A DNA stretch of 64,000 nucleotides from Hymenobacter properus (GCF_015694735.1 NZ_JADQDP010000001.1:248001-312000); one strand, 5' to 3'. Positions 15,545-24,439 are shown, numbered from the stretch's first letter. The notes: a model not told the origin generated them from the letters alone. Made by a program: numbers and translations.

Positions 15545-18500
15545 ATGCAAAACCGTTACTTCAGCATTCCACCGGCAGCCCTCGCGCTGCTGGCCGTTGT
15601 CCCCCTCACGGCTCAGGCCCAGACGGGGGGCGTCGGTATCGGCACCTCTGCCCCCGACGCCTCGGCAGCGCTCGAGATAAGCAGCACCAGCAAAGGCCTG
15701 CTGCCTCCGCGCCTGAGCCTGAGCCAGCGCGACGCCATTGCCAGTCCGGCCATTGGCCTGACTATTTATAACACCACCACGGGCAAGCTCAATACTTGGA
15801 ACGGCACCAGCTGGGATTCTGCCTTGAGCGCCACTGAGCAGCCCATCCCGGGTGTCAGCGCTACTTTCAACTTCACTGGCGCGCCGCAAACCTACACCGT
15901 GCCCACAGGCGTGAGGAGCATTATGGTGACCGTGGCCGGGTCCTATGGCGGATATTCGGCCTCCTACGCCCAGGGCGGCAACGGGTCCAGGGTGCAAGCC
16001 ACGCTGGATGTGACGCCCGGCGAGGTACTGACGCTATACGTGGGCGGTGCGGGTGGTAACGGTCGTTCTGGTGCCAGTGCTTCTGCGCCCGGGGGCTACA
16101 ACGGCGGCGGCAGCGGCTACGCGTCGGCTGGCGGAGGCGGCGGGGCTTCTGACATTCGACGCGGCGGCACGGCACTGAGCAACCGCATTGTAACGGCTGG
16201 TGGCGGCGGGGGCGGCGGCTGCGAGAGCGCCGCCGACGGCGGTGCCAGCTACTGGTACGGTTCTACGAGCGGGAGCGGAAGCGGCACGGCCGGGGGCCAG
16301 GGAGGGTACACCAATGCACAGAGTGGCTCTGGTTATGGAGGGACGGGCGGCTACGACTATAGCGGCGGTGGCGCCAAAGGGGGCGACGGAAGCTTCGGGC
16401 AGGGCGGCAGCGGCAGCGGCAGCTCGGCTAACAGCCCTTACCGGAGTGGGGGCGGCGGGGGCGGCGGCTACTACGGGGGCGGTGGGGGCGGCACCGCCAA
16501 CCCGGTCAACTACCCCAGCACCAACATCGGCGGGGGCGGGGGCGGAGGCACCTCCTACGTGGTAGCAACCGGTGCCAGCGCCGTGAGCATTGGGTCTAAC
16601 TCCCAGAATAGCGGCTTCATCACCATTACGCCCGCGGCCCAGTTCGCGGCCCCGGTTCTCGATGGCAGCAACTTTGTGAACGTGCCCGGCACCTGGCAGG
16701 TGAGTGGGGCCAATGTGTACCGGGCCGGTGGCAACGTGGGCATTGGCACGGCCACCCCCGGTGCGGGACTGCACGTGAGCACGGCCGAAAAGCCTTCTGT
16801 GTCGGGTGCCAGCGGGGTCTACCTCTCGGGCGGGGCCTCGGGCAACCCCAACGTCGAATTGCGCGGCACCAACGGCGCGGTCTACATCGATTTTGCCCAC
16901 GACCTTAGCACCGACTTCTCCGCGCGCCTGCTCTCGAACAGCAACGGTCTGGGCTTCCACACGGGCGGCAGCAACACCCCGCGCCTGCTCATCGACCCCA
17001 CCGGCGCCCTCACGCTGAGCAGCCTGGCCGGCTCCGGCACCCGCATGCTCATAACGGATGCCAACGGTCTGCTCAGTGCCCAGGCCCTGCCCGGAGGCGA
17101 CAACCTGGGCAACCACACCGCTACCCAAAACCTAAGCTTGGGCACCAACCTGTTGACAGGCGGCGGCAGCATCGGGCTGGGAATAAGCAGCACAGGCACG
17201 GTGGGCATTGGCGGAGCGGCCACTGTTGGCACCACCTTGGGCGTTGGCGGCGCGGCCACCATTGGAGGAGCCGCCACCGTGACCGGCGCGGCCACCATTG
17301 GAGGAGACGCCACCGTCGGCGGCACCGTTGGCATCGGCACGACTACTCCGGCTGCTTCGGCCATGCTCGACGTGACAAGCACCACCAAGGGCTTTCTGCC
17401 TCCGCGCCTGAGCCTGGTGCAGCGCGACGCCATTGCCAGCCCGGCCGCGGGGCTTACCGTGTACAATACGAGCACGAATAAGCTCAACACCTGGAACGGC
17501 ACGAGCTGGACCGAAACGCTAACAACTACCGAACAACCCGTGCAGTACCCGGCCCAGACGTTTAGCTCGCCGGGGCAATACACCTACACCGTGCCCGCTA
17601 ACATCCGCAGCCTGACTGTGACGGCCAATGGGGCCGCGGGCGCCGGTGTCCAGCGGCTTTACCCGACCCCCAATACTTCGGGCGGCGCGGGCAGCCAGGT
17701 GCAGGCCACGTTGACGGTCACGCCGGGCGAGGTACTCACCGTGGTGGTAGGGGGCCGGGGCGCCCCCCTGAATGGTGGCTTCAATGGTGGCGGCAGTGGC
17801 GTGAATAACAATGCCAACTACTTTACCTCCGGCGGCGGGGGCGGCGCCAGCGACGTGCGCCGTGGCGCCGCAACCTTGGCCGACCGCCTGCTGGTAGCGG
17901 CCGGCGGTGGGGGCGGCGGCGGCGGCGGCAACGGCGGAGCCGGAGGCGCCCCCAACGGTAGCACGGGAACCGACAGCTACAACATCCCGGGCACGGGTGC
18001 CACCCAAAGCAGCGGCGGCAACCAAGGCGGCGCTCCCGGCCAGGGCGGCAACGGGGGTAGCAGCACACTTAACGGCGGCGGGGGCGGTGGCGGTGGCTAC
18101 TACGGGGGCGGCGGCAGTGGCGGCTACGGTGGCGGTGGCGGCGGCAGCTCCTGGGTATTACCTACGGGCAGCACCAACATCACGATGACGGCTGGCAGCA
18201 ACGGCGGCGACGGCAGCGTAACCATCGCGCCGGCAACCGTGGCCTATGCGGCGCCCGTGCTCGATGGCAGCAACTTCATCAACGTGCCCGGCACCTGGAG
18301 CGTGAATGGCGCCGACGTGTACCGCCCCACCGGCAACGTGGGCATCGGCACTGCAGACCCGCAGGCTGGGCTGCACCTGGACCGGCCTGAATCCTCTTCG
18401 GGTTCGGCGTTGGGCGTGCTCCTGAGCGGCGGCACCAGCGGCAACCCCAGCATCGAACTGCGCGGCAATGGCAAAACCCCTTACATCGATTTCGTAGAAA

Positions 18501-19054
18501 CCAGCGGCTTGGACTACACCACCCGCCTCCTCAGCTATGGTGGCACGCTAAACCTGACCTATGCCGGGGCTGTCGCCAGCAAGCCAACTTACTTGCTGAA
18601 CGTGGAGGGCGGCATCACGGCCACCGGCCAAGTGCGGGCCAATGGCGTAGTACTCACCTCCGATGCCCGCTTCAAGCAGAACGTGCGCCCCATTGGTAGC
18701 GCCCTGGCGTCGGTGCTGGCTATGCGCGGCGTGCGCTACGAATGGAATGCGCTGGGCGTCCGCCACGGCGGCACGGCCAAGGCTGGGCAGGTGGGCCTGC
18801 TGGCCCAGGAGGTAGAGAAAATATACCCCGAGCTAGTGAGCACCGATAAGGACGGCTACAAAGCCGTGAACTACGCCCAGCTCACCCCTGTGCTCATCGA
18901 AGCCCTCAAGGAGCAGCAGGAGCAGATTGAAGCGCTAAAAGCCGAAGCGGCTACGGCACAAGCCAAGGCCGCCCAGGCCACGGCCACTTTGGAAACCTTC
19001 GAGGCCCGGCTGCGGCGCCTGGAGGCGGCCACCGGCGGCCAAGCCCAACGCTAA
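15545..19054 (+). CDS. Duplicated glycine-rich surface protein with C-terminal S74 intramolecular chaperone
   Basis: The 1169-residue product has a signal peptide (MQNRYFSIPPAALALLAVVP, near AQAQ) and a two-fold repeated layout. Each half has a VGIGT head motif, an StsKGlLPPRLSLxQRDAIASPA segment, a 'yNTxTxKLNTWNGTSW' segment, a VPxgvrSixVTv start of a glycine-rich (PF12810-like) domain with GGGGGASDxRRG and AGGGGGGGG runs, and 'APVLDGSNFxNVPGTW..NGADVYR..GNVGIGTa.P.AGLH'. Between the halves lie tandem 'GGAATVGG/GGAATIGG' repeats (residues about 555-595). The C-terminus is an endosialidase-type chaperone (S74) with Ser1039 and Lys1044 (TSDARFKQN), the spacing of the known self-cleavage dyad, followed by GLLAQEVEKIYPELV and a coiled coil. 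It probably trimerises at the cell surface. The S74 domain does not by itself indicate a phage. Confidence 0.82.
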   Translation: MQNRYFSIPPAALALLAVVPLTAQAQTGGVGIGTSAPDASAALEISSTSKGLLPPRLSLSQRDAIASPAIGLTIYNTTTGKLNTWNGTSWDSALSATEQPIPGVSATFNFTGAPQTYTVPTGVRSIMVTVAGSYGGYSASYAQGGNGSRVQATLDVTPGEVLTLYVGGAGGNGRSGASASAPGGYNGGGSGYASAGGGGGASDIRRGGTALSNRIVTAGGGGGGGCESAADGGASYWYGSTSGSGSGTAGGQGGYTNAQSGSGYGGTGGYDYSGGGAKGGDGSFGQGGSGSGSSANSPYRSGGGGGGGYYGGGGGGTANPVNYPSTNIGGGGGGGTSYVVATGASAVSIGSNSQNSGFITITPAAQFAAPVLDGSNFVNVPGTWQVSGANVYRAGGNVGIGTATPGAGLHVSTAEKPSVSGASGVYLSGGASGNPNVELRGTNGAVYIDFAHDLSTDFSARLLSNSNGLGFHTGGSNTPRLLIDPTGALTLSSLAGSGTRMLITDANGLLSAQALPGGDNLGNHTATQNLSLGTNLLTGGGSIGLGISSTGTVGIGGAATVGTTLGVGGAATIGGAATVTGAATIGGDATVGGTVGIGTTTPAASAMLDVTSTTKGFLPPRLSLVQRDAIASPAAGLTVYNTSTNKLNTWNGTSWTETLTTTEQPVQYPAQTFSSPGQYTYTVPANIRSLTVTANGAAGAGVQRLYPTPNTSGGAGSQVQATLTVTPGEVLTVVVGGRGAPLNGGFNGGGSGVNNNANYFTSGGGGGASDVRRGAATLADRLLVAAGGGGGGGGGNGGAGGAPNGSTGTDSYNIPGTGATQSSGGNQGGAPGQGGNGGSSTLNGGGGGGGGYYGGGGSGGYGGGGGGSSWVLPTGSTNITMTAGSNGGDGSVTIAPATVAYAAPVLDGSNFINVPGTWSVNGADVYRPTGNVGIGTADPQAGLHLDRPESSSGSALGVLLSGGTSGNPSIELRGNGKTPYIDFVETSGLDYTTRLLSYGGTLNLTYAGAVASKPTYLLNVEGGITATGQVRANGVVLTSDARFKQNVRPIGSALASVLAMRGVRYEWNALGVRHGGTAKAGQVGLLAQEVEKIYPELVSTDKDGYKAVNYAQLTPVLIEALKEQQEQIEALKAEAATAQAKAAQATATLETFEARLRRLEAATGGQAQR

Positions 19055-19122
19055 CGGACGCGCTGCCGACGGGGCGTGCATTTTGCCCTTCACACTAACT
19101 TTTAAACGCGATAAGCAACGGT

Positions 19123-20538
19123 ATGAAAAACGGCTTTACCCTCGCGCTGCTACTGCCTGCCCTGGGTGGCTTTGCGCAAACCCTCACCAACGACGGCGCT
19201 ACCCTTAGCGTGAGCTCCGGGGCCACGCTTTATGTGCAGGGCTCCTTGCAAAACAACGCCGGCAGCACCCTGAGCAATACCGGCATCGTGGAGCTCACCG
19301 GCGACCTGACCAATGCCGGTACGCTGGCGGCGCCGGGCAAGCTGGTGTTCAGCGGCAGTGCCAACCAGACCTTTACGCCAGGTAGCGCCACCGTAGGCAC
19401 GCTGGTGTTGGCCAGCACCGGTGCTGTTGGCCAGCGCACCCTGAGCCTGCCCGCCGACCTGACGGTGGGTTCAGCGTTCATTCTGCAAAGTGGCCTGTTA
19501 CGCACGGCGGCCAGCGCCACGCTCACCCTGCCCGATGGCGCCACGCTCAGCGGCGAGGGCCCCGGCCAGTATGTGCAAGGCAACCTGCGCATCGAGCGCG
19601 CGGCGGGTACAGGCCCGCTCGATTTCGGACACGGCGCCATCCTCGACCGTTCCGGGCTGGGCCAGGTCACCATCACCCGCACCGCCGGCCTGCAAACCAA
19701 CAACGTGAGCCGGGCCGCGGGCCTGGGCACCCCCGGCGCGCAGGGCATCGACCGCATCTGGACCGTAGAAACTGCCACGCCGCCGGCCGCCGCCGTGCCC
19801 TTCACACTGCAATGGGTAGCCGATGATGACAACGGCATATCCAGCTTTAGCACCACCCAGGCTTGGCGTGCGCCGCTGGGTTCGGCCGCTTGGGCCGCCA
19901 CCGGCAGTTCTGGTGCCGCCGCGGTGAGTGGCAGCACGCGCAGCTTTTCGTTCAGCACCCTGGCCCTCGGCCGGCTCACGCTTGGTGGCCTGGCTGCGCC
20001 GCTCCCCGTCACATTGGTGGCCTTCACGGCCACGCCCCAGGGCGCCGATGCGCTGCTGCGCTGGACCACGGCTTCGGAGAAAAACAACGACCGGTTTGAG
20101 GTGGAAGCCAGCGCCGACGGTCGCACCTTCCGCCGCATTGGCACCGTGGCCGGCGCGGGCAGCAGCCAGACGGCCCATCACTATCAATTGGTCGACCCCG
20201 CCATTGCCCACTACGGCACCAACTTGGTCTACTACCGTCTGCGCCAGGTCGACACCGATGACACGGCGGTTTATTCGCCCATTCGCACCGTGGCCGTTGA
20301 CTTAGCTAGTCAGCCTGCTGGCCTGGCTCTGTTTCCGAACCCCACCCGGACTGAGGCTACCCTTACCGGCGCCCAGCCGGGGGCTGCCGTGATGGTGTAT
20401 GATGCTGTAGGCCGGCACGTGCTCAACGTCACGGCCGATGCTGACGGCCACGCCGCACTGGTGCTGCCTAAAGGCGTGGCCACCGGCGTTTACGTGGTGC
20501 GTACCGGGAGCAAAGCACTGCGTCTCACCGTGGAGTAG
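19123..20538 (+). CDS. Secreted protein with T9SS type A sorting domain
   Basis: The 471-residue product has a signal peptide (MKNGFTLALLLPALGGFAQ). Its N-terminal half is a beta-helix-like run of short Thr/Asn/Gly-rich repeats (LSVSSGATLYVQGSLQNNAG, VELTGDLTNAGTLAAPGKLV), and the centre has FTATPQGADALLRWTTASEK and FEVEASADGRTFRRIGTVAG, a fibronectin-like segment common before T9SS tails. The C-terminus has FPNPTRTEATLT ... VYDAVGRHVL ... GVYVVRTGSKALRLTVE, a canonical T9SS sorting domain. It follows the S74 protein by 68 bases and could be its cotranscribed partner at the surface. No enzymatic motif is visible. Confidence 0.85.
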   Translation: MKNGFTLALLLPALGGFAQTLTNDGATLSVSSGATLYVQGSLQNNAGSTLSNTGIVELTGDLTNAGTLAAPGKLVFSGSANQTFTPGSATVGTLVLASTGAVGQRTLSLPADLTVGSAFILQSGLLRTAASATLTLPDGATLSGEGPGQYVQGNLRIERAAGTGPLDFGHGAILDRSGLGQVTITRTAGLQTNNVSRAAGLGTPGAQGIDRIWTVETATPPAAAVPFTLQWVADDDNGISSFSTTQAWRAPLGSAAWAATGSSGAAAVSGSTRSFSFSTLALGRLTLGGLAAPLPVTLVAFTATPQGADALLRWTTASEKNNDRFEVEASADGRTFRRIGTVAGAGSSQTAHHYQLVDPAIAHYGTNLVYYRLRQVDTDDTAVYSPIRTVAVDLASQPAGLALFPNPTRTEATLTGAQPGAAVMVYDAVGRHVLNVTADADGHAALVLPKGVATGVYVVRTGSKALRLTVE

Positions 20539-20564
20539 AGGCAAGCCTCCCCAAGATTTTGCGC

Positions 20565-20604
20565 AACAAAAAGCCCCCACCGATTTAGGTAGGGGCTTTT
20601 TGTT
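20565..20604. terminator. Bidirectional terminator between convergent genes
   Basis: AACAAAAAGCCCCCACC pairs with GGTAGGGGCTTTTTGTT (one mismatch) around a 6-base loop. The A and T tracts on either side allow it to serve both the T9SS protein gene and the minus-strand gene ending at 20648. Confidence 0.88.
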
Positions 20605-20647
20605 GGTTGGCAGTGTGGTGCGCTTACTGTCAGTTTTTTTAATCAAG

Positions 20648-21370
20648 CTAGCTAAACATACGCTGCAGGCCCGGCCACAGCCGCTTTTTTAAACTCACGT
20701 CGTACTCCACCAAATCGACCGTGGCCGACGCCAGATAAGCGAGGTTGAGGCTGGGAAACAGCACGGGCTCGTAAATCTGGGTGTTGCGTATGGTGGTGTC
20801 GAGCAGGTTTTTTCCAAAGGCGATGATTTGCGTGGCCGCCAGCTGCTGGCGCAGGTTGGCCAGCGCCACGGGCAGCTCCGATTCCACGTTCACCAGCATC
20901 ACATCGGCCATCACCATGTTCAAGGCCTGCAGCATCTTGTTCAGAAACACGTTGCGGTGCAGCTTCTGGAACTGGTCGGCGGGGAGCCGGAAAAGCAGTA
21001 CCACGCCCTGCGGGTTGTTGCCCATGGTCGAATAGGGCGTCATCATCACCGGCGGCACCCCGGCCGGAACGGGCGCGGGCGGCGGTCCGGCCGGGGCCAC
21101 ATCGCGCGCACTGGCCAGCCGGTCGGTAAGCTTGACCTGGGTGGCCGTCGGAATCGACTTCGGCAGGCCGGCCCGCGGGGCGGGCGCGTCGTCGGGGCGG
21201 TTCAAACGGTCGGCCAACGGGGTAGCGCGGGCCGCATTAGTGGGGGGTGCCGGCGCCGCGCCAGTTGCCGCCGGGGCCAAAGGCGCTGCGGGCGCCGCTG
21301 ACTCGGCGGGCACGTAAAGCGTGACGTCGGTGTAAAAATTTTGCAGAAAAGCCAGTTGTTCAGCAGACAT
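20648..21370 (-). CDS. Uncharacterised protein, possibly DNA polymerase III psi (HolD)-like
   Basis: The 240-residue product starts MSAEQLAFLQNFYTDVTLYV. Residues about 18-125 are a Pro/Ala-rich, low-complexity linker. The C-terminal half is folded and conserved-looking: GVVLLFRLPADQFQ, KMLQALNMVMADVMLVNVES, QIIAFGKNLLDT, and LASATVDLVEYDVSLKKRLW. The order of a hydrophobic strand, an 'aLnm...DVmLvNv' segment, an 'iiaFG' strand and a final 'dvsLKkrLWpgLq' helix resembles the uracil-glycosylase-like fold of the psi subunit (HolD). That is an inference from pattern only. ATG 21370 was chosen because the frame further upstream (to 21661) runs into the coding region of the thioesterase. It lies 53 bases downstream of the thioesterase gene on the same strand. 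Confidence 0.65.
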   Translation of the reverse strand: MSAEQLAFLQNFYTDVTLYVPAESAAPAAPLAPAATGAAPAPPTNAARATPLADRLNRPDDAPAPRAGLPKSIPTATQVKLTDRLASARDVAPAGPPPAPVPAGVPPVMMTPYSTMGNNPQGVVLLFRLPADQFQKLHRNVFLNKMLQALNMVMADVMLVNVESELPVALANLRQQLAATQIIAFGKNLLDTTIRNTQIYEPVLFPSLNLAYLASATVDLVEYDVSLKKRLWPGLQRMFS

Positions 21371-21423
21371 AGCAGACGAAGAGCTTATAGAAACAGCGCA
21401 AAATATACAACAGGTTTCCCCGC

Positions 21424-21942
21424 TTATTCCAAGGCAAACAAGGCTTTCAACTCGCTGGCTTCGCCGGGTTGCATGCGGCCGGCCAGCACGAGGCGCAGCT
21501 GGCGGCGGCGCAGGGCCCCGTCGTAGAGGGCGATTTCCTCGGGCGTTTCGGGCACGGCCTCGGGCACATCGATGGGCCGGCCGGACTGGTCCACGGCCAC
21601 GAAGGTGAAGAAAGCCTCGTTGGTTTTGAGCTTGGTGCCGCTGGGTATGTCCTCGGCCCACACGTCGATGTGCACCTCCATGCTCGAGCTGAAGGCCCGC
21701 GTCACCTGGGCCTGCAGGGTCACCACGTTGCCCAGCCGGATGCTGTCGCGAAACGACACGTTGTCGACCGAAGCCGTGACCACAATGCGGTTGGAGTGTT
21801 TCTGGGCCGAGATGGCGGCGGCAATGTCCATCAGGTGCATCATGCGGCCGCCCATCAGGTTGTTGAGGGTATTGGTATCGTTGGGCAGCACCAGCTCCGT
21901 CATGATGACAAAGGAGTCGGCTACCGATTTTTGCTTGCGCAT
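21424..21942 (-). CDS. Acyl-CoA thioesterase, hotdog fold (YciA/BACH type)
   Basis: This 172-residue hotdog-fold protein hydrolyses acyl-CoA thioesters. The typical marks are VLPNDTNTLNNLMGGRMMHL near residues 17-36, containing the N-x-x-G-G motif and the following helix MDIAAAISAQKHS, then VTASVDNVSFRDSIRLGNVV and ASVDN-type strand patterns, and the acyl-binding segment TNEAFFTFVAVDQSGRPIDV. ATG 21942 was chosen because a -7 element stands 67-74 bases upstream and the further upstream frame reads across it. Probably cotranscribed with the downstream uncharacterised gene. Confidence 0.9.
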   Translation of the reverse strand: MRKQKSVADSFVIMTELVLPNDTNTLNNLMGGRMMHLMDIAAAISAQKHSNRIVVTASVDNVSFRDSIRLGNVVTLQAQVTRAFSSSMEVHIDVWAEDIPSGTKLKTNEAFFTFVAVDQSGRPIDVPEAVPETPEEIALYDGALRRRQLRLVLAGRMQPGEASELKALFALE

Positions 21943-22008
21943 ATGCGGGCGTTGTGAGTCAGTTGGTAATGAAACCGGACGAAGCAGCAATAAGCCTCAA
22001 CCGGCGCA

Positions 22009-22016
22009 CAAAGGTA
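22009..22016 (-). promoter_or_regulatory. -7 promoter element (TACCTTTG) for the thioesterase gene
   Basis: This is an exact TAnnTTTG match on the minus strand, 67 bases upstream of the start at 21942. A TTTG in the T tract of the neighbouring terminator lies 24 bases further upstream and may serve as the -33 box. Confidence 0.55.
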
Positions 22017-22041
22017 CGCCGCCGCCCCAAGCGGCTGCCGC

Positions 22042-22076
22042 AAAAAAAGCCCTATCCGTTTTCGGATAGGGCTTTT
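22042..22076. terminator. Terminator of the first M43 protease gene
   Basis: AAAAAAAGCCCTATCCG pairs with CGGATAGGGCTTTTT around a short loop. It lies just beyond the stop of the minus-strand M43 gene at 22100. The stem is nearly the same as that at 24383-24418, with a paired T-A to C-G difference. Confidence 0.9.
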
Positions 22077-22099
22077 TGGCTTTTAAGACTCCGGTTGGC

Positions 22100-24271
22100 T
22101 TACTCGACGGTGAGCTTGGAGGTGAAGGTCTGGCCGTCGAGGCTGACGCGCACCAGGTACACGCCGGCTTGCAGGGGGCGCCCGGCGGGGCTCAGGGGCA
22201 GCACCTGCGGGCCGGCGCCGTAGGCCTTGGCCGGCAGCGTGAGCACGGGGCGGCCGAGCACGTCGGTGAGCGAGACCTGCACCGAGGCGGCTTTGTCGAG
22301 GGCCAGGTGCACGGCCGTCTCCTTGGTCAGCGGGTTGGGGTACACGGCAATGCCGCGGGCCGCACCAGCGTCGGCTTTAGCGGCCAGGGCGGTAGTAACC
22401 CGCATGTTGTCGAGGAAGAAGGTGTTGCCCTGAGCGGAACCGTTCACCATTTGCAGGCGTACTTTGAAAAGGCCGCTGCCCTGGAACTGGGCCGGGATAG
22501 CCACGCTCAGCGTTTGCCATTCGGTGCTCGAGGCGGGCACGTAGCCGTCAATCGGCGTCAGGCCCTGCGTGGTGAGCGTAGCACCCGTGAGGGTGGTCGG
22601 CGTCTGCCAGGATTGGCCGCAGTCCGAGCTGAAAGAAATGCGCAGCTGGGTATTGTCGGTGCTGGAGCGCAGGGCGTAAGCACGGTCAAAGCGCAGCGTG
22701 GCATTCGTAAGACCCGAGAGGTTGATGTTCGGGGTAACGAGGGTGGTGATGGCGCTGGCCGGGTAGGTGCGGTTGGTCACCGTCAGGTAGGCCGAGCCGT
22801 CGGCGGCGGGCACGGCGGCCTGGCGGCGCCACACAAACGCGCCGGCCGCGCCGGCGGCCGTGGTGCCGCTGGTTTCGTAGTTGCGCAGGGTGGGCGTGGC
22901 GTAAATGTTGGGGAAGTTAACGTCTTCAAACGACTGCGTCAGCGGAGCTGTTTCGCCACCCGTGGGGCCTTCGACGCGGATGATGTTGGTCTGGGTGCTG
23001 GTGCTGCTGCCGACGGAGTTGGTCACCGTTTCGGTCACGGAATAGAAACCCGCGGCCGGGTAGCTCACGGTGACCTGCTGGCCCGTGGCCGTGGCCGGCG
23101 TGCCGCCGGGGAACGACCACGAGTACGTCAGCGTGCCGCCCGTCGGGGTGAAGTTGGTGGAAAAGTCGCGCAGCGTTACCGGCGTGTTGATGCACACGTT
23201 GCCGCTGGTGCCCGGGGCTACGGAGAATGCGGCAATCGGGGCACAGTCGGGCGCCACGTAGCCGTCGTTGGTGCCCGTAAATACCAGGTTGGCCTGCGAG
23301 GTCAGCACCGAGCGGTTGGCGGCCAGAACGTTGCGCATGTAGGTGCGCTGGCCCTGGGTAAACATCCGGAAGCAGTACGAATAGTCCATGAAGTTCTGCA
23401 CGTTGGCGATGGGGCCGCAGGGTGCGTAGTTCAGGTTGCAGTTGCTGTAAATACCATCCGTTTGGGGAGTATCCGGAATGTTGTCGGTGCCGGTGCAGTT
23501 GCCGGTGCCGGGGTTGTTGGTGGCGCCCCAGGTGTGCGAAAGGCCGAGGTAATGGCCTATTTCGTGGGTAGCAGCGCGGCCCACGTAGAGGCTGCCCGTG
23601 CCCTGCGTACCGAAATAAGTGCTCAGCACCGTGAAACCGTCGCGCACGTTGGTAGGGGTGTTGGGCGGCGACACGTAGCCGGCGGCACCGCTGGCGATGC
23701 CCCGCACCACCCAAATGTTCATGTAGCGGCTGCGGTCCCAGTTCGAAATGGCTTGCACAGCGCCGCTGCCGTCGTCGGTAGCAATGCTGGGCGCGTAGTG
23801 GCGGGTGATGCCGGTGGTGCAGTTGCCGTTGGGGTCCTTCTTGGCCAGGCGGAAGCGGAAACCGACGGCCGCCGCGATGGGCCGAAACAGCGGCGCGATG
23901 TCGGCCGTGTCGGGGTTCAGTTTCTGATAGTCCAGGTTCAGCTGGTCGATGGCGCTGTTAATCTGCCGGTCGCTGATGTTGTCGGTGCCGCCCGTGTGGA
24001 TGATGTGCACCACCACCGGAATGGTGATGTCGGTCACGTAGTTATTGCGCTGCTGCACCCCCTGGGTTTGCGCCTTCGAGAGCGCCTCCATGCGCTCGTT
24101 GAACTGCTTCTGCGCCTCGCGGGCTCCGGGGTGCTCAGCAAAGTAACGGTTCTGCTCGGCCGTGGTGCCGCACCAGTTCGGCAAGATGCCAGCCGGCGCT
24201 TGGGCACTGGCGCCCAAGCCCGAAAGGGTCAGCAAAGCTGCCAGAGCCGAGGGTAAAACTCTTTTCATCAT
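22100..24271 (-). CDS. Secreted M43 (pappalysin-like) zinc metalloprotease with PKD-like and T9SS domains
   Basis: The 723-residue product has a signal peptide (VLPSALAALLTLSGLGASA, near AQA) and a helical propeptide-like stretch (EQNRYFAEHPGAREAQKQFN). The M43 catalytic domain carries HEIGHYLGLSH at residues 236-246 (HExxHxxGxxH) and a Met-turn region after MDYSYCFRMFTQGQR. A PKD-like domain follows (TYSWSFPGGTPATATGQQVT), then a galactose-binding/MAM-like beta domain and a T9SS sorting domain (VYPNPLTKETAVHLALDKAA ... FTSKLTVE). It cleaves an unknown extracellular protein. It is first of three tandem paralogues; its last 249 coding bases are identical to those of the next gene. Confidence 0.92.
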   Translation of the reverse strand: MMKRVLPSALAALLTLSGLGASAQAPAGILPNWCGTTAEQNRYFAEHPGAREAQKQFNERMEALSKAQTQGVQQRNNYVTDITIPVVVHIIHTGGTDNISDRQINSAIDQLNLDYQKLNPDTADIAPLFRPIAAAVGFRFRLAKKDPNGNCTTGITRHYAPSIATDDGSGAVQAISNWDRSRYMNIWVVRGIASGAAGYVSPPNTPTNVRDGFTVLSTYFGTQGTGSLYVGRAATHEIGHYLGLSHTWGATNNPGTGNCTGTDNIPDTPQTDGIYSNCNLNYAPCGPIANVQNFMDYSYCFRMFTQGQRTYMRNVLAANRSVLTSQANLVFTGTNDGYVAPDCAPIAAFSVAPGTSGNVCINTPVTLRDFSTNFTPTGGTLTYSWSFPGGTPATATGQQVTVSYPAAGFYSVTETVTNSVGSSTSTQTNIIRVEGPTGGETAPLTQSFEDVNFPNIYATPTLRNYETSGTTAAGAAGAFVWRRQAAVPAADGSAYLTVTNRTYPASAITTLVTPNINLSGLTNATLRFDRAYALRSSTDNTQLRISFSSDCGQSWQTPTTLTGATLTTQGLTPIDGYVPASSTEWQTLSVAIPAQFQGSGLFKVRLQMVNGSAQGNTFFLDNMRVTTALAAKADAGAARGIAVYPNPLTKETAVHLALDKAASVQVSLTDVLGRPVLTLPAKAYGAGPQVLPLSPAGRPLQAGVYLVRVSLDGQTFTSKLTVE

Positions 24272-24346
24272 AGAGAAGGTGAGGAGGGGAAAAATGAATA
24301 TTATCGAACCAACGCCAATGCGTGGAATTAAAATTCAGTGTTTCAG

Positions 24347-24354
24347 CAAATATA
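24347..24354 (-). promoter_or_regulatory. -7 promoter element (TATATTTG) for the first M43 gene
   Basis: This is an exact TAnnTTTG match on the minus strand, 76 bases upstream of the start at 24271, in a locally AT-rich stretch. Confidence 0.55.
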
Positions 24355-24382
24355 CAACTTCAAGCCTTAGCTTGTATGAGCC

Positions 24383-24418
24383 AAAAAAGCCCCATCCGAT
24401 TTCGGATGGGGCTTTTTT
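24383..24418. terminator. Terminator of the second M43 protease gene
   Basis: AAAAAAGCCCCATCCG pairs with CGGATGGGGCTTTTTT, placed just beyond the stop at 24440. It is a paralogous copy of the terminator at 22042-22076. Confidence 0.9.
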
Positions 24419-24439
24419 GCTTTTAGCGACTCCGCCGGT

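Noticed and set aside
16030..18180. Repetitive GGC-rich DNA considered as a repeat array or CRISPR
   Set aside because: The repetition follows codons of a glycine-rich protein and has no spacer-repeat order.
15545..19054. Tail-fibre-like S74 domain as a sign of prophage
   Set aside because: No capsid, terminase, integrase, lysin or other phage genes are nearby, and the protein has a bacterial signal peptide.
22076..24256. 726-codon plus-strand frame opposite the first M43 gene
   Set aside because: It mirrors the M43 gene and has no start context or domain; the M43 catalytic motif is clear on the other strand.
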